This document shows, in pieces, positions 41,645-47,567 of a stretch of DNA of 47,567 nucleotides (position 1 is its first letter; each line of letters begins with the position of its first letter). Position numbers and translations under genes: made by a program. Below the pieces are notes generated by a model, which saw only the letters and a list, made by a program, of their open reading frames with translations, did no database searches and was not told the DNA's origin. Origin of the DNA: a virus; the IMG/VR virus record IMGVR_UViG_3300020156_000451, positions 1-47,567 of that record. One strand, given 5' to 3'.

Positions 41645-42631
41645 CTGGACGCCATATTGTACTCCCTTGCCGAAGAGGCCCTTAGAGGTTCATTTGATCG
41701 AGGGCCTTGGGTATCACGTGGGGACCGACCTACGGCAGCGGGCAACTATCGGCAGACCGCCGCCTGCGGAAGTGTGGTTGATGGTTGCCTGCACATCTGT
41801 GGGTCAAGGGATAGCGTTGACCATAGCGTCTACGACCCGGTAACGAACACCTGGACCAGCAAGGCGAACACTCCCCAAGCTAGGAATTATGCCGGAGCGG
41901 TGGAGTACAACGGGTTGATTTACCTCGTTGGCGGGTGGTACGGAAGCTCAGCCATCCTCAGCACATACTCCTGGAACCCAGGAAGTAACTTGTGGACCCA
42001 GTTGGCGGATCTGCCGACGGGTGGCAGGTCTCTCGCTGGTGTCGCAGCTGCTGCTGGGTTTGTATTCATGTTTTGTGGGCATACCGGAACTACCGTCAGT
42101 GGGCGCGTCAATACTACGCTCCGGTATAACATTTCATCGAATACTTGGACGAGCGATGGCGCGGTATTCCACACAGTCGGACTGCACGGCGTGTTTGCAG
42201 CCACAAGCCCTTATGACGGATTGGTGTATGTGGGCGGAGGTGACGACGGCAGCGATGAACTAGCCATTTGGAAAGCCTGCGATCCAGTGTCAAACACTAT
42301 GACAGCAAAAACTAGTTTCCCCGAGAGTGGTCGTGAAAGTGCGTTTATCGGAGCGTACAACCGTCTAATTGATGTGATAGGCGGTGCTGGTAGTGGTGCT
42401 GGTTCAACAAATGAACACTATCGTTTTGATGTGGGAACCAATACCTGGGTTATCCTGCCGGTAGCTAGTTCAAATGTGTCTGCAGGCCCTGGAGGGTACG
42501 TAAACGGATACATGATCTATTGCGAAGCTAGTGCTACGTTAGGTGAGAAAGCGACGTTTACCTATAAGATACAAACGGAGATGGAAGAGAAGCTTGCACT
42601 TCTCGCCGATCTCATCGCAGCCCTAACATAA
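41645..42631 (+). CDS. Kelch-repeat receptor-binding-like protein
   Basis: 328 residues if started at CTG 41645 (GGAGGGGAA seven bases upstream, giving LDAILYSLAEEA); TTG 41657 is the alternative. Five to six Kelch blades are visible, each with paired Gly and a spaced Tyr/Trp (DPVTNTWTSKANTP, IYLVGGWYGSS, NPGSNLWTQLADLP, VYVGGGDDG). Beta-propellers bind sugars or proteins. GC is clearly lower than in neighbours, so this is an exchanged host-range gene. Confidence 0.75.
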   Translation: MDAILYSLAEEALRGSFDRGPWVSRGDRPTAAGNYRQTAACGSVVDGCLHICGSRDSVDHSVYDPVTNTWTSKANTPQARNYAGAVEYNGLIYLVGGWYGSSAILSTYSWNPGSNLWTQLADLPTGGRSLAGVAAAAGFVFMFCGHTGTTVSGRVNTTLRYNISSNTWTSDGAVFHTVGLHGVFAATSPYDGLVYVGGGDDGSDELAIWKACDPVSNTMTAKTSFPESGRESAFIGAYNRLIDVIGGAGSGAGSTNEHYRFDVGTNTWVILPVASSNVSAGPGGYVNGYMIYCEASATLGEKATFTYKIQTEMEEKLALLADLIAALT

Positions 42632-42644
42632 GGGGGGGTTTCAA

Positions 42645-43052
42645 ATGTTGAATGCCTTGCATGTTCTGGAGCGGGCCCGGAATCTGGGCAGCCAGGCGAC
42701 ACTGACCACGGTTCAGGATGCGCTGGCCGCACAGGACTACGCCGCGAAGCGGACTGCCCATCGCACTCGCTACCGTGTGGAAGTCTGGGATCGTCTGACG
42801 CCCATCAACGGGGTATCAGCCGAAGCGATCCTGGCAACCCGGCGGGATATTCCGACCGAGGGTGTCGTCTATCTGGTCTACAAAGATGACGCACTCCTCT
42901 ACTTCCAGCCCCACCAGCCGGGGGTGGCGGGCATTATGCCCGTGACACTGGAGGCCCTGCCTTCGATCAGCGAGGGACACGTCCTGCAACTGGTCGAGGC
43001 GGACGTCGACGAAGAGGTCCTCACTGCCGTGCTGGAGGCGCTACTGCAGTAA
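42645..43052 (+). CDS. Hypothetical tail-region protein
   Basis: 135 residues, ATG after AGGGGGG. Mixed alpha/beta, no recognised family. Between the Kelch protein and the lysis genes, so possibly a fibre chaperone. Confidence 0.55.
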   Translation: MLNALHVLERARNLGSQATLTTVQDALAAQDYAAKRTAHRTRYRVEVWDRLTPINGVSAEAILATRRDIPTEGVVYLVYKDDALLYFQPHQPGVAGIMPVTLEALPSISEGHVLQLVEADVDEEVLTAVLEALLQ

Positions 43053-43108
43053 AGGGCAGGCGCCGGGATGCTCTCCGACGCCTGACGCATTGCAGGTCTG
43101 AACTAGTT

Positions 43109-43130
43109 GGGCACCCCGGCCGGGGTGCCC
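43109..43130 (+). other. Perfect 22-bp GC palindrome
   Basis: GGGCACCCCGG and its complement with no loop, between tail and lysis genes; no T-run. A hairpin with a tight loop or a protein-binding site. Confidence 0.45.
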
Positions 43131-43178
43131 TGCTGTATGTATGCGACGGGCCCTGGCGTAAAGACGGAGGTGGGTACC

Positions 43179-43442
43179 ATGTTGTTCGGCCTAGCAGAGA
43201 TCACCGGTTCTGAGCTGATGCAGTGGATCAACACCTCTTTCATGGCTGTGGCCATCGTCCTTTTCGCCCTTGGCTACATCGCATCGATGAAAGTGGTCCG
43301 CGACGAAATGCTGTCTCCCCTGCGGGCGGAGAACGCCCTGCTCCGGGAGCTGCTCAAGCAGGCCCTCGAAACCAGTGAACGGCATGCAGAACTCATCGGC
43401 CAGATGCTGGAGGAACGAGCCAAAGGAGGTGATAACCGGTGA
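43179..43442 (+). CDS. Single-TM holin-like protein
   Basis: 87 residues from ATG 43179 (GGAGGTGG upstream). One predicted transmembrane helix (SFMAVAIVLFALGYIA) followed by a cytoplasmic coiled coil (LRAENALLRELLKQALETSERH). Resembles haemolysin XhlA/holin-like proteins; overlaps the next gene by 4 bases. Confidence 0.65.
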   Translation: MLFGLAEITGSELMQWINTSFMAVAIVLFALGYIASMKVVRDEMLSPLRAENALLRELLKQALETSERHAELIGQMLEERAKGGDNR

Positions 43443-43627
43443 CCATCCTGCAGCCGCCCGCCATCACCAGCCCGCTTACCCCTGCCCCGAACAAGGCCGG
43501 ATCCACCAAAGCCTTCGAGCCAGACCCCGACCTGGTCGCCTTGCAGGTCCGGATGCAAACTCTGCAGGAACGCACAAAGCGGATGGCCGCCATGGTGTCC
43601 GAAACAACCCAGCGCCCGGCGTACTAA
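43439..43627 (+). CDS. Small hypothetical protein in the lysis module
   Basis: 62 residues from GTG 43439, coupled to the holin-like gene. Pro-rich N-terminus and a short C-terminal helix. No family recognised. Confidence 0.55.
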   Translation: MTILQPPAITSPLTPAPNKAGSTKAFEPDPDLVALQVRMQTLQERTKRMAAMVSETTQRPAY

Positions 43628-43659
43628 CGCCGGGCCATCTTGTTGGGAGGGATCCATGC

Positions 43660-44781
43660 ATGTCCCGAGTGCAATTGCTCCCCCATGTCTGTGAGGAAAA
43701 GCTCGTCTCTGTCCCCGCCGAGCTGCGCGGCGGCATCAGCCAGGGCATCCGCCTCATGGGTGCACCGGTCATGTGGGCCGCCGACTGGGACGGCCGGGGC
43801 GTTGCCGTCGGGGTGATCGATACCGGCATCGACGACGGCCACCCGGATCTCCGCGGCCAGGTCGTCGGCCGCCGCGACTACGTCAACGACGGTGAGCCTG
43901 CCGCCCTGTGGCACCCGCACGGTACCCACGTGGCCGGCATCATCGCAGCTGATGGTGAGCTGCAGGGTGTGGCCCCGGGCTGCAAGCTTCGCGACTATCG
44001 GGTGCTCGACAAGAACGGCTACGGCGAGTGGCCGGCGATTTGCCAGGCCGTTCGTGACGCGGTCACGGATGGCTGCCAGATCATCAACATGTCCCTCGGC
44101 GGCCCTGAGGATGACCCGGGCCTGCATGACGCCATTCGGGCGGCCGTGGCTGCCGGCGTCACCGTTGTGGTGGCCGTGGGTAACGACGGGGCCCAGCGGA
44201 TCAGCTACCCTGGGTACTACCCGGAGGTGATCGGCGCCGGCGCTGTGATGATCCGGCCCGACGGCCTAGTCATGCGGAGCTGGTTCTCCAACACGAACCC
44301 CGAGGTCGACGTCTGCGCCCCTGGTCAGGACGTAATCAGCTGCGCCGCCGGCGGCGGGTATCTGGCCATGTCAGGCACGTCGATGGCAAGCCCCCACGTT
44401 GCCGGCAAGGCTGCCCTCGAAGAGCAGCGTGGCCGGGCTCGCCTCGGCCGCCCGATGAGTGAGCCGGGCCGGTGGGAGGCCATTAAGGTCAACACCATCG
44501 ACGTGATGATGCCGGGCGTGGACACGTCGACCGGGGCCGGGTTCGTCTCCGCTCTCCCGGTGTTCCCGGTCCGCCGGCGGATTGAGCTGCAGAAGGGCAA
44601 CCGCGAAATGCTGGTTGACGGTGGGGCCGTCATGCTCGATGTGCCCGCGCAGATCATCAACGGGCGGTTCGTAGCCCCGTTCCGGGCGATGGCGGAGAAC
44701 GTCGGCGGCACAGTCGGCTTCGATGAGAAGACCATGGTAGGCTCGGCCGATTTCTGGCTCCTGCCTGGAATGGAGGTGTAG
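43660..44781 (+). CDS. Subtilisin-like serine protease with CuAO-N-like domain
   Basis: 373 residues from ATG 43660. Complete S8 triad: Asp54 (GVIDTGID), His87 (HGTHVAG), Ser241 (GTSMASPHVAG), plus oxyanion Asn175. No signal peptide or propeptide is visible. The last ~70 residues (MLVDGGAVMLDVPAQIINGR, FVAPFRAMAE) are the copper-amine-oxidase N-terminal-like stalk found in Firmicute wall proteins. Sits inside the lysis module and shares its stalk with the endolysin that follows; may assist lysis or release. Phage-encoded subtilases are uncommon. Confidence 0.85.
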   Translation: MSRVQLLPHVCEEKLVSVPAELRGGISQGIRLMGAPVMWAADWDGRGVAVGVIDTGIDDGHPDLRGQVVGRRDYVNDGEPAALWHPHGTHVAGIIAADGELQGVAPGCKLRDYRVLDKNGYGEWPAICQAVRDAVTDGCQIINMSLGGPEDDPGLHDAIRAAVAAGVTVVVAVGNDGAQRISYPGYYPEVIGAGAVMIRPDGLVMRSWFSNTNPEVDVCAPGQDVISCAAGGGYLAMSGTSMASPHVAGKAALEEQRGRARLGRPMSEPGRWEAIKVNTIDVMMPGVDTSTGAGFVSALPVFPVRRRIELQKGNREMLVDGGAVMLDVPAQIINGRFVAPFRAMAENVGGTVGFDEKTMVGSADFWLLPGMEV

Positions 44782-44784
44782 CCC

Positions 44785-45588
44785 ATGCGCGCTGTGGTAA
44801 ACGGCCAGGTCATGCCGGCACCGGAGATCAACGAGGGCGGCCGGGAGACCGGCTACGCCGACCTGTTCATGGTGATGCGGGCCTACGGAATTCCCCTCCG
44901 CATCGTGGAAGGGCAGCCCATGGTCGCCCTTCGTGCATTCGCTGAGGCCCTCGGGCAACCCGTCGAGTATGTGGCCGGCGAGGAGACGGTCTACATCGGC
45001 AATCGGCAGCCCGATCTCCCGTCGGATCCTGTCGGGGCTGACGTCGCCCCGTGGATCCCGGTGAACGCCCCGATCCGGAGTACCGATTCCGCCCGCTCGC
45101 CCGCCCGCCTCCAGCTGATCATCCGGCAGTTCCGGGTTGCACAGAACTACCGGTATCAGCGGAACCGCCAGGGCCAGGATGAGACCTACTGCAACATCTT
45201 CCTGTGGGACGTCACCCGGGCCATGAACGCCGAGATCCCGCACTGGGTCACTGCAGACGGCGAGCCGGCCGGGCCGGGCCAGGCGGGTGCCCGCGAGTTG
45301 GATGCCAACGCCGTGGTTCTGTGGCTCCGCCAGTATGGTCCGGCCCACGGCTGGCACCGCGGCTCCTATGGGGCAGCCATGGCCGGGGCCAACGCCGGCC
45401 GCCCGGCCGTCATGGTCTGGCATAACCCGGGCGGGATTGGACACGTCGCCGTGGTCCGGCCCGGCACCGGGCACGCCAAGAAGGGGATCCCGATCGCCCA
45501 AGCGGGCCTCACCAATTTCGATGATGGGTTCGAGTCCGACGGCTTCGGGGCCCACATGGCCGAGGCCGAATTCTACATCCACCCGTAG
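44785..45588 (+). CDS. Endolysin: CuAO-N-like plus cysteine peptidase/amidase domain
   Basis: 267 residues. Residues 1-75 repeat the stalk domain of the preceding protease (MRAVVNGQVM, MVALRAFAEALGQPV). The C-terminal half has a CHAP/NlpC-like catalytic pattern: Cys136 (ETYCNIFLWDVTR) and His220 (GGIGHVAVVRP). Predicted to cut peptidoglycan peptide bonds. ATG 44785, three bases after the previous stop. Confidence 0.7.
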   Translation: MRAVVNGQVMPAPEINEGGRETGYADLFMVMRAYGIPLRIVEGQPMVALRAFAEALGQPVEYVAGEETVYIGNRQPDLPSDPVGADVAPWIPVNAPIRSTDSARSPARLQLIIRQFRVAQNYRYQRNRQGQDETYCNIFLWDVTRAMNAEIPHWVTADGEPAGPGQAGARELDANAVVLWLRQYGPAHGWHRGSYGAAMAGANAGRPAVMVWHNPGGIGHVAVVRPGTGHAKKGIPIAQAGLTNFDDGFESDGFGAHMAEAEFYIHP

Positions 45589-45627
45589 ACGCCGGCGCAA
45601 GCCGGACACCTGAAAGGAGTAGTTCCT

Positions 45628-46302
45628 GTGGGACACGAGAATGTCTTGATCGAGTTCCTGAAGAGTACCCTGCCGGCCGTCTTGGTGACCAAGGCTCTCA
45701 CATTCGCTCCTGTGGTCGTCGCCGTCATCGGCCTGATCATGCAGTGGTTCTCGTGGGCTGAGGCGCGGAAACGCTGGCTTGCACCCCTGCTGGCAGCCGT
45801 ACTGGGCATGGCCGCCGGATTCCTGGCCGTGGGCATGGACACCAGCCAGCTGATGCTCGCCGCCGCCGTGGGCCTTCTGATCGCTCTGACGGCGATCGGT
45901 GGGTACTCTACTGGTAAGAACGTGACCCAGGCCGCAAAAATGTCGCTCGCGCTACATTCCGAAAAGAAGATTGCAGCCGCCGCGTTGGTGAGCGCCAGCA
46001 TCCCGAAAGTCCCGATGGGCACTCCCGTACTGTACAGACTTTTGAATGGGGAGCAACGCCCTGCCCTTGTGGTCAGATCGTGGAGCCCGGGCTGCGCCAA
46101 CTTGGTGGTCTTCCTGGATGGATCCAACGATACGGACCAGTGGCCGAACGGCCTGCCCGCAAGGACTCTCGAACGCTGGTGGGATCAGAAGGGCGAATCG
46201 CACGACAGCACGGCGGCGCCCCTCGTGGTATGGGCGACGTCCGCAGTCCAGGGCGACAAGCCGGGCCAGTGGAACTATCCGGAGCTGTCGGCCGCATCAT
46301 AG
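45628..46302 (+). CDS. Holin-like protein fused to a soluble C-terminal domain
   Basis: 224 residues from GTG 45628 (AAAGGAG upstream). Three predicted TM helices (~16-42, 50-69, 75-95) of holin type, then a soluble domain (~125-224, MGTPVLYRLLNGEQRPALVV ... VVFLDGSNDTDQW). A perfect 16-bp element (codons 105-110, MSLALH) falls exactly at the boundary. Ends in a good terminator. Probable holin with an unknown regulatory or partner domain. Confidence 0.65.
   Translation: MGHENVLIEFLKSTLPAVLVTKALTFAPVVVAVIGLIMQWFSWAEARKRWLAPLLAAVLGMAAGFLAVGMDTSQLMLAAAVGLLIALTAIGGYSTGKNVTQAAKMSLALHSEKKIAAAALVSASIPKVPMGTPVLYRLLNGEQRPALVVRSWSPGCANLVVFLDGSNDTDQWPNGLPARTLERWWDQKGESHDSTAAPLVVWATSAVQGDKPGQWNYPELSAAS
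45942..45957 (+). repeat. 16-bp dispersed element, copy 8 (perfect, inside holin-like gene)
   Basis: GTCGCTCGCGCTACAT, with preceding AT completing the 18-bp imperfect palindrome. Encodes the join between membrane and soluble domains. Confidence 0.95.
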
Positions 46303-46312
46303 CAGAACCACT

Positions 46313-46349
46313 ACCCCCGGTCGCCCTCTCGTGGGTGACCGGGGGTTTT
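46313..46349 (+). terminator. Rho-independent terminator, first copy
   Basis: Stem CCCCCGGTC / GACCGGGGG with loop GCCCTCTCGTGGGT and T4, after the holin-like gene. Ends the late transcript. Confidence 0.9.
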
Positions 46350-46469
46350 CCTTTTCCCCGGAGCCCCGTTCAGGGTTCGGGCTCGGCGCTGTGGACTCGG
46401 AACCTGCGTAGCACACAAAGGAATCGTTACAGGCCTAGAAGAATCCTTGACCTCGGAGGTGAAGGTGCA

Positions 46470-47186
46470 ATGCAATTCACATTTAAGGTACTACTAGACT
46501 TGTGGTCAGAGAATCCACTCGCTGCTACATCCGTATGTATTGCGATTTTGCTGGGGTTGTTCCAGATAACGAAACACTTTTATTGGGATCCCAGAATCCG
46601 TCGACATGCGACCGCCCGGGCCGAGGTCTATGGTCCTCTGTTGCCGGAGGTGCAAGAGGTGATCCGGTGCCTGAAGGGGCTTGAACCTGGTCCCAACAGT
46701 ACGTTCCAGCAACTGAGGAATTCCGGAAAACTTGATCTTGCGTGTTCAACCGCAAGGGATACGACCGCCAAGGCATACGCTGCCCTTGATGACTACAACC
46801 AGTGCCTTGCCCTCTGCAGGCAGGAATACGAAAGTTGCTTCAAAAGGATCCTGCAACCTCTACGGATTCCGCTTCCGATCGGTTCCTTGAACCCCGGAGG
46901 CGTCATATACGATCTACGTGACTTCATGATAGATCGTCCGGTTCCGAGAATCCCAAGTGAAAGCGAGGCCCTATTCCTCTCGCACTGGTACGGAGCTTGG
47001 GACGGATGGATTACACCCGCTGATCTGCGGCGAGCAGGAAAGACTGAGGAAGATATCATTACCCTCCTCGGCGCAGACATCAGGATCAGGCCTTCGTATC
47101 ATAATCTGCGGAGCAAGTTGGATTTGGCATCACTCAAGTTTGCCGCGCTAAATGACCATCTCAGACGAGAAACGGGCCAAATGTAG
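46470..47186 (+). CDS. Single-TM accessory protein of unknown function
   Basis: 238 residues from ATG 46470 (GGAGGTGAAGG upstream). One N-terminal TM helix (~18-36: AATSVCIAILLGLF) followed by a ~200-residue soluble helical region. No family recognised. Lower GC than the lysis genes, lies beyond the late terminator and between two copies of it: a moron probably expressed in the lysogen. Candidate superinfection-exclusion protein (inference only). Confidence 0.65.
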   Translation: MQFTFKVLLDLWSENPLAATSVCIAILLGLFQITKHFYWDPRIRRHATARAEVYGPLLPEVQEVIRCLKGLEPGPNSTFQQLRNSGKLDLACSTARDTTAKAYAALDDYNQCLALCRQEYESCFKRILQPLRIPLPIGSLNPGGVIYDLRDFMIDRPVPRIPSESEALFLSHWYGAWDGWITPADLRRAGKTEEDIITLLGADIRIRPSYHNLRSKLDLASLKFAALNDHLRRETGQM

Positions 47187-47192
47187 GAGAAG

Positions 47193-47229
47193 CCCTCGGC
47201 CGCCCTCTCGTGTTTGACCGGGGGTTTTT
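47193..47229 (+). terminator. Rho-independent terminator, second (diverged) copy
   Basis: CCCTCGGCC and GACCGGGGG around a loop starting with the same GCCCTCTCGTG as the first copy, then T5. One mismatch and one G-U pair weaken the stem. Confidence 0.75.
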
Positions 47230-47319
47230 CAATGGTGTGGGTCCCTGCGCCGCGCGCGGCACACCCGCCCGGGCAGGAAGGTGTCAACTTCCGGAGAATC
47301 TACGGGAGAGGTGGTGGCC

Positions 47320-47567
47320 GTGCCCCGGATCGTGAACAAACCGATAACGGTCACGCTCGAGGCCGGGATCCCGACGCGGTTCACCTCTATCTGCGGGAGA
47401 TCCACCTGGTGGAGGAGGTACTCGACACCTGGGTCGAGGCCGGCCGGTGGTGGGAGCAGGAGAACGAGACGCAGACCTGGCGGATCCGGACACGGAAGGG
47501 AGGCGTGTTTGAGATCATCCAGGACGTCGGTACGAAGCAGTGGAAGCTATACAAGGTTTACGCTTAA
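47320..47567 (+). pseudogene. DUF6504-like protein, frameshifted
   Basis: GTG 47320 after GGAGAGGTGG gives PRIVNKPITVTLEAGIPTRFT in one frame; the remainder of the family (HLVEEVLDTWVEAGRWWE ... KLYKVYA) is in another frame and ends at TAA 47567. A 2-base change near 47385 (CCTCTAT) would join them into ~81 residues. DUF6504 genes often lie near error-prone polymerase (ImuB) genes. I cannot tell whether this is host or phage, nor whether the shift is real. Confidence 0.55.

Noticed and set aside
46510-46530. CTCGCTGCTACAT resembling the 16-bp element
   Set aside because: Has a two-base deletion relative to the consensus and lies in ordinary coding sequence; too weak to count.
1051-47296. TTCCGGAG shared by 1051-1058 and 47289-47296 as att core
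   Set aside because: Only 8 bp, and joining the outer flanks does not rebuild the SPOCS reading frame.

Overview
The window is almost entirely one temperate, HK97-like siphovirus prophage (about 46 kb) in a high-GC, spore-forming Firmicute; a Symbiobacterium-like host is my guess. This rests on the two left-hand host genes (a CAP/YkwD-type secreted protein with Glu-Pro repeats and the front half of a SPOCS/DUF3794 spore-coat-type protein), strong GGAGG ribosome sites and frequent GTG/TTG starts.

Left edge (1-1075): the end of the CAP gene, its terminator, and a SPOCS gene that stops abruptly where the phage begins. Lysogeny arm (1046-5350, minus strand): large serine integrase, a short leader ORF, an ImmA/IrrE-type protease gene with a one-base frameshift and a GAAC-N4-GTTC (LexA-type) box in front of it, a DEDDh exonuclease with a C-terminal membrane anchor, and a CI-like repressor. 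The switch (5440-5800) carries five copies of a CTTACCG-N3-CGGTAAG operator, one lying exactly in the spacer of a TTGACA-17-TAGAAT promoter, followed by a Cro-like gene.

Early lytic arm (5577-23600): small genes, a NinG/HNH-like protein, a DnaA-box cluster, and a replication initiator joining a winged-helix N-terminus to a DnaA-domain-I-like C-terminus with an iteron-like array in its linker. Then comes the most notable module (9931-15054): a PRTRC-like cassette of ParB-like protein, ubiquitin-like protein ending in Gly, JAMM peptidase, ThiF/E1-like enzyme, two unknown overlapping genes and a PRTRC-B/E2-like protein, followed by an HNH-like protein and a SigH-like sigma factor. Zinc-ribbon small proteins, a nucleoside-deoxyribosyltransferase-like protein and two minus-strand accessory genes follow.

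Late arm (22509-46302): sigma-region-4 regulator, HNH, small and large terminase, portal, ClpP-type protease, capsid, connectors, tail tube, tail chaperones with a canonical A AAA AAC slippery site, tape measure, tail/fibre proteins including a Kelch propeller, then holin-like proteins, a phage subtilisin, a cysteine endolysin and a holin fusion. A single-TM accessory gene lies between two copies of the same terminator. The window ends in a frameshifted DUF6504-like gene. The right attachment site and the missing half of the SPOCS gene are not in the window.

A 16-bp element (GTCGCTCGCGCTACAT) occurs eight times across the prophage: five times in leaders of genes, and three times inside genes, twice at linkers or domain junctions. 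I regard this dispersed element and the phage-borne ubiquitin-like cassette as the two most interesting observations.
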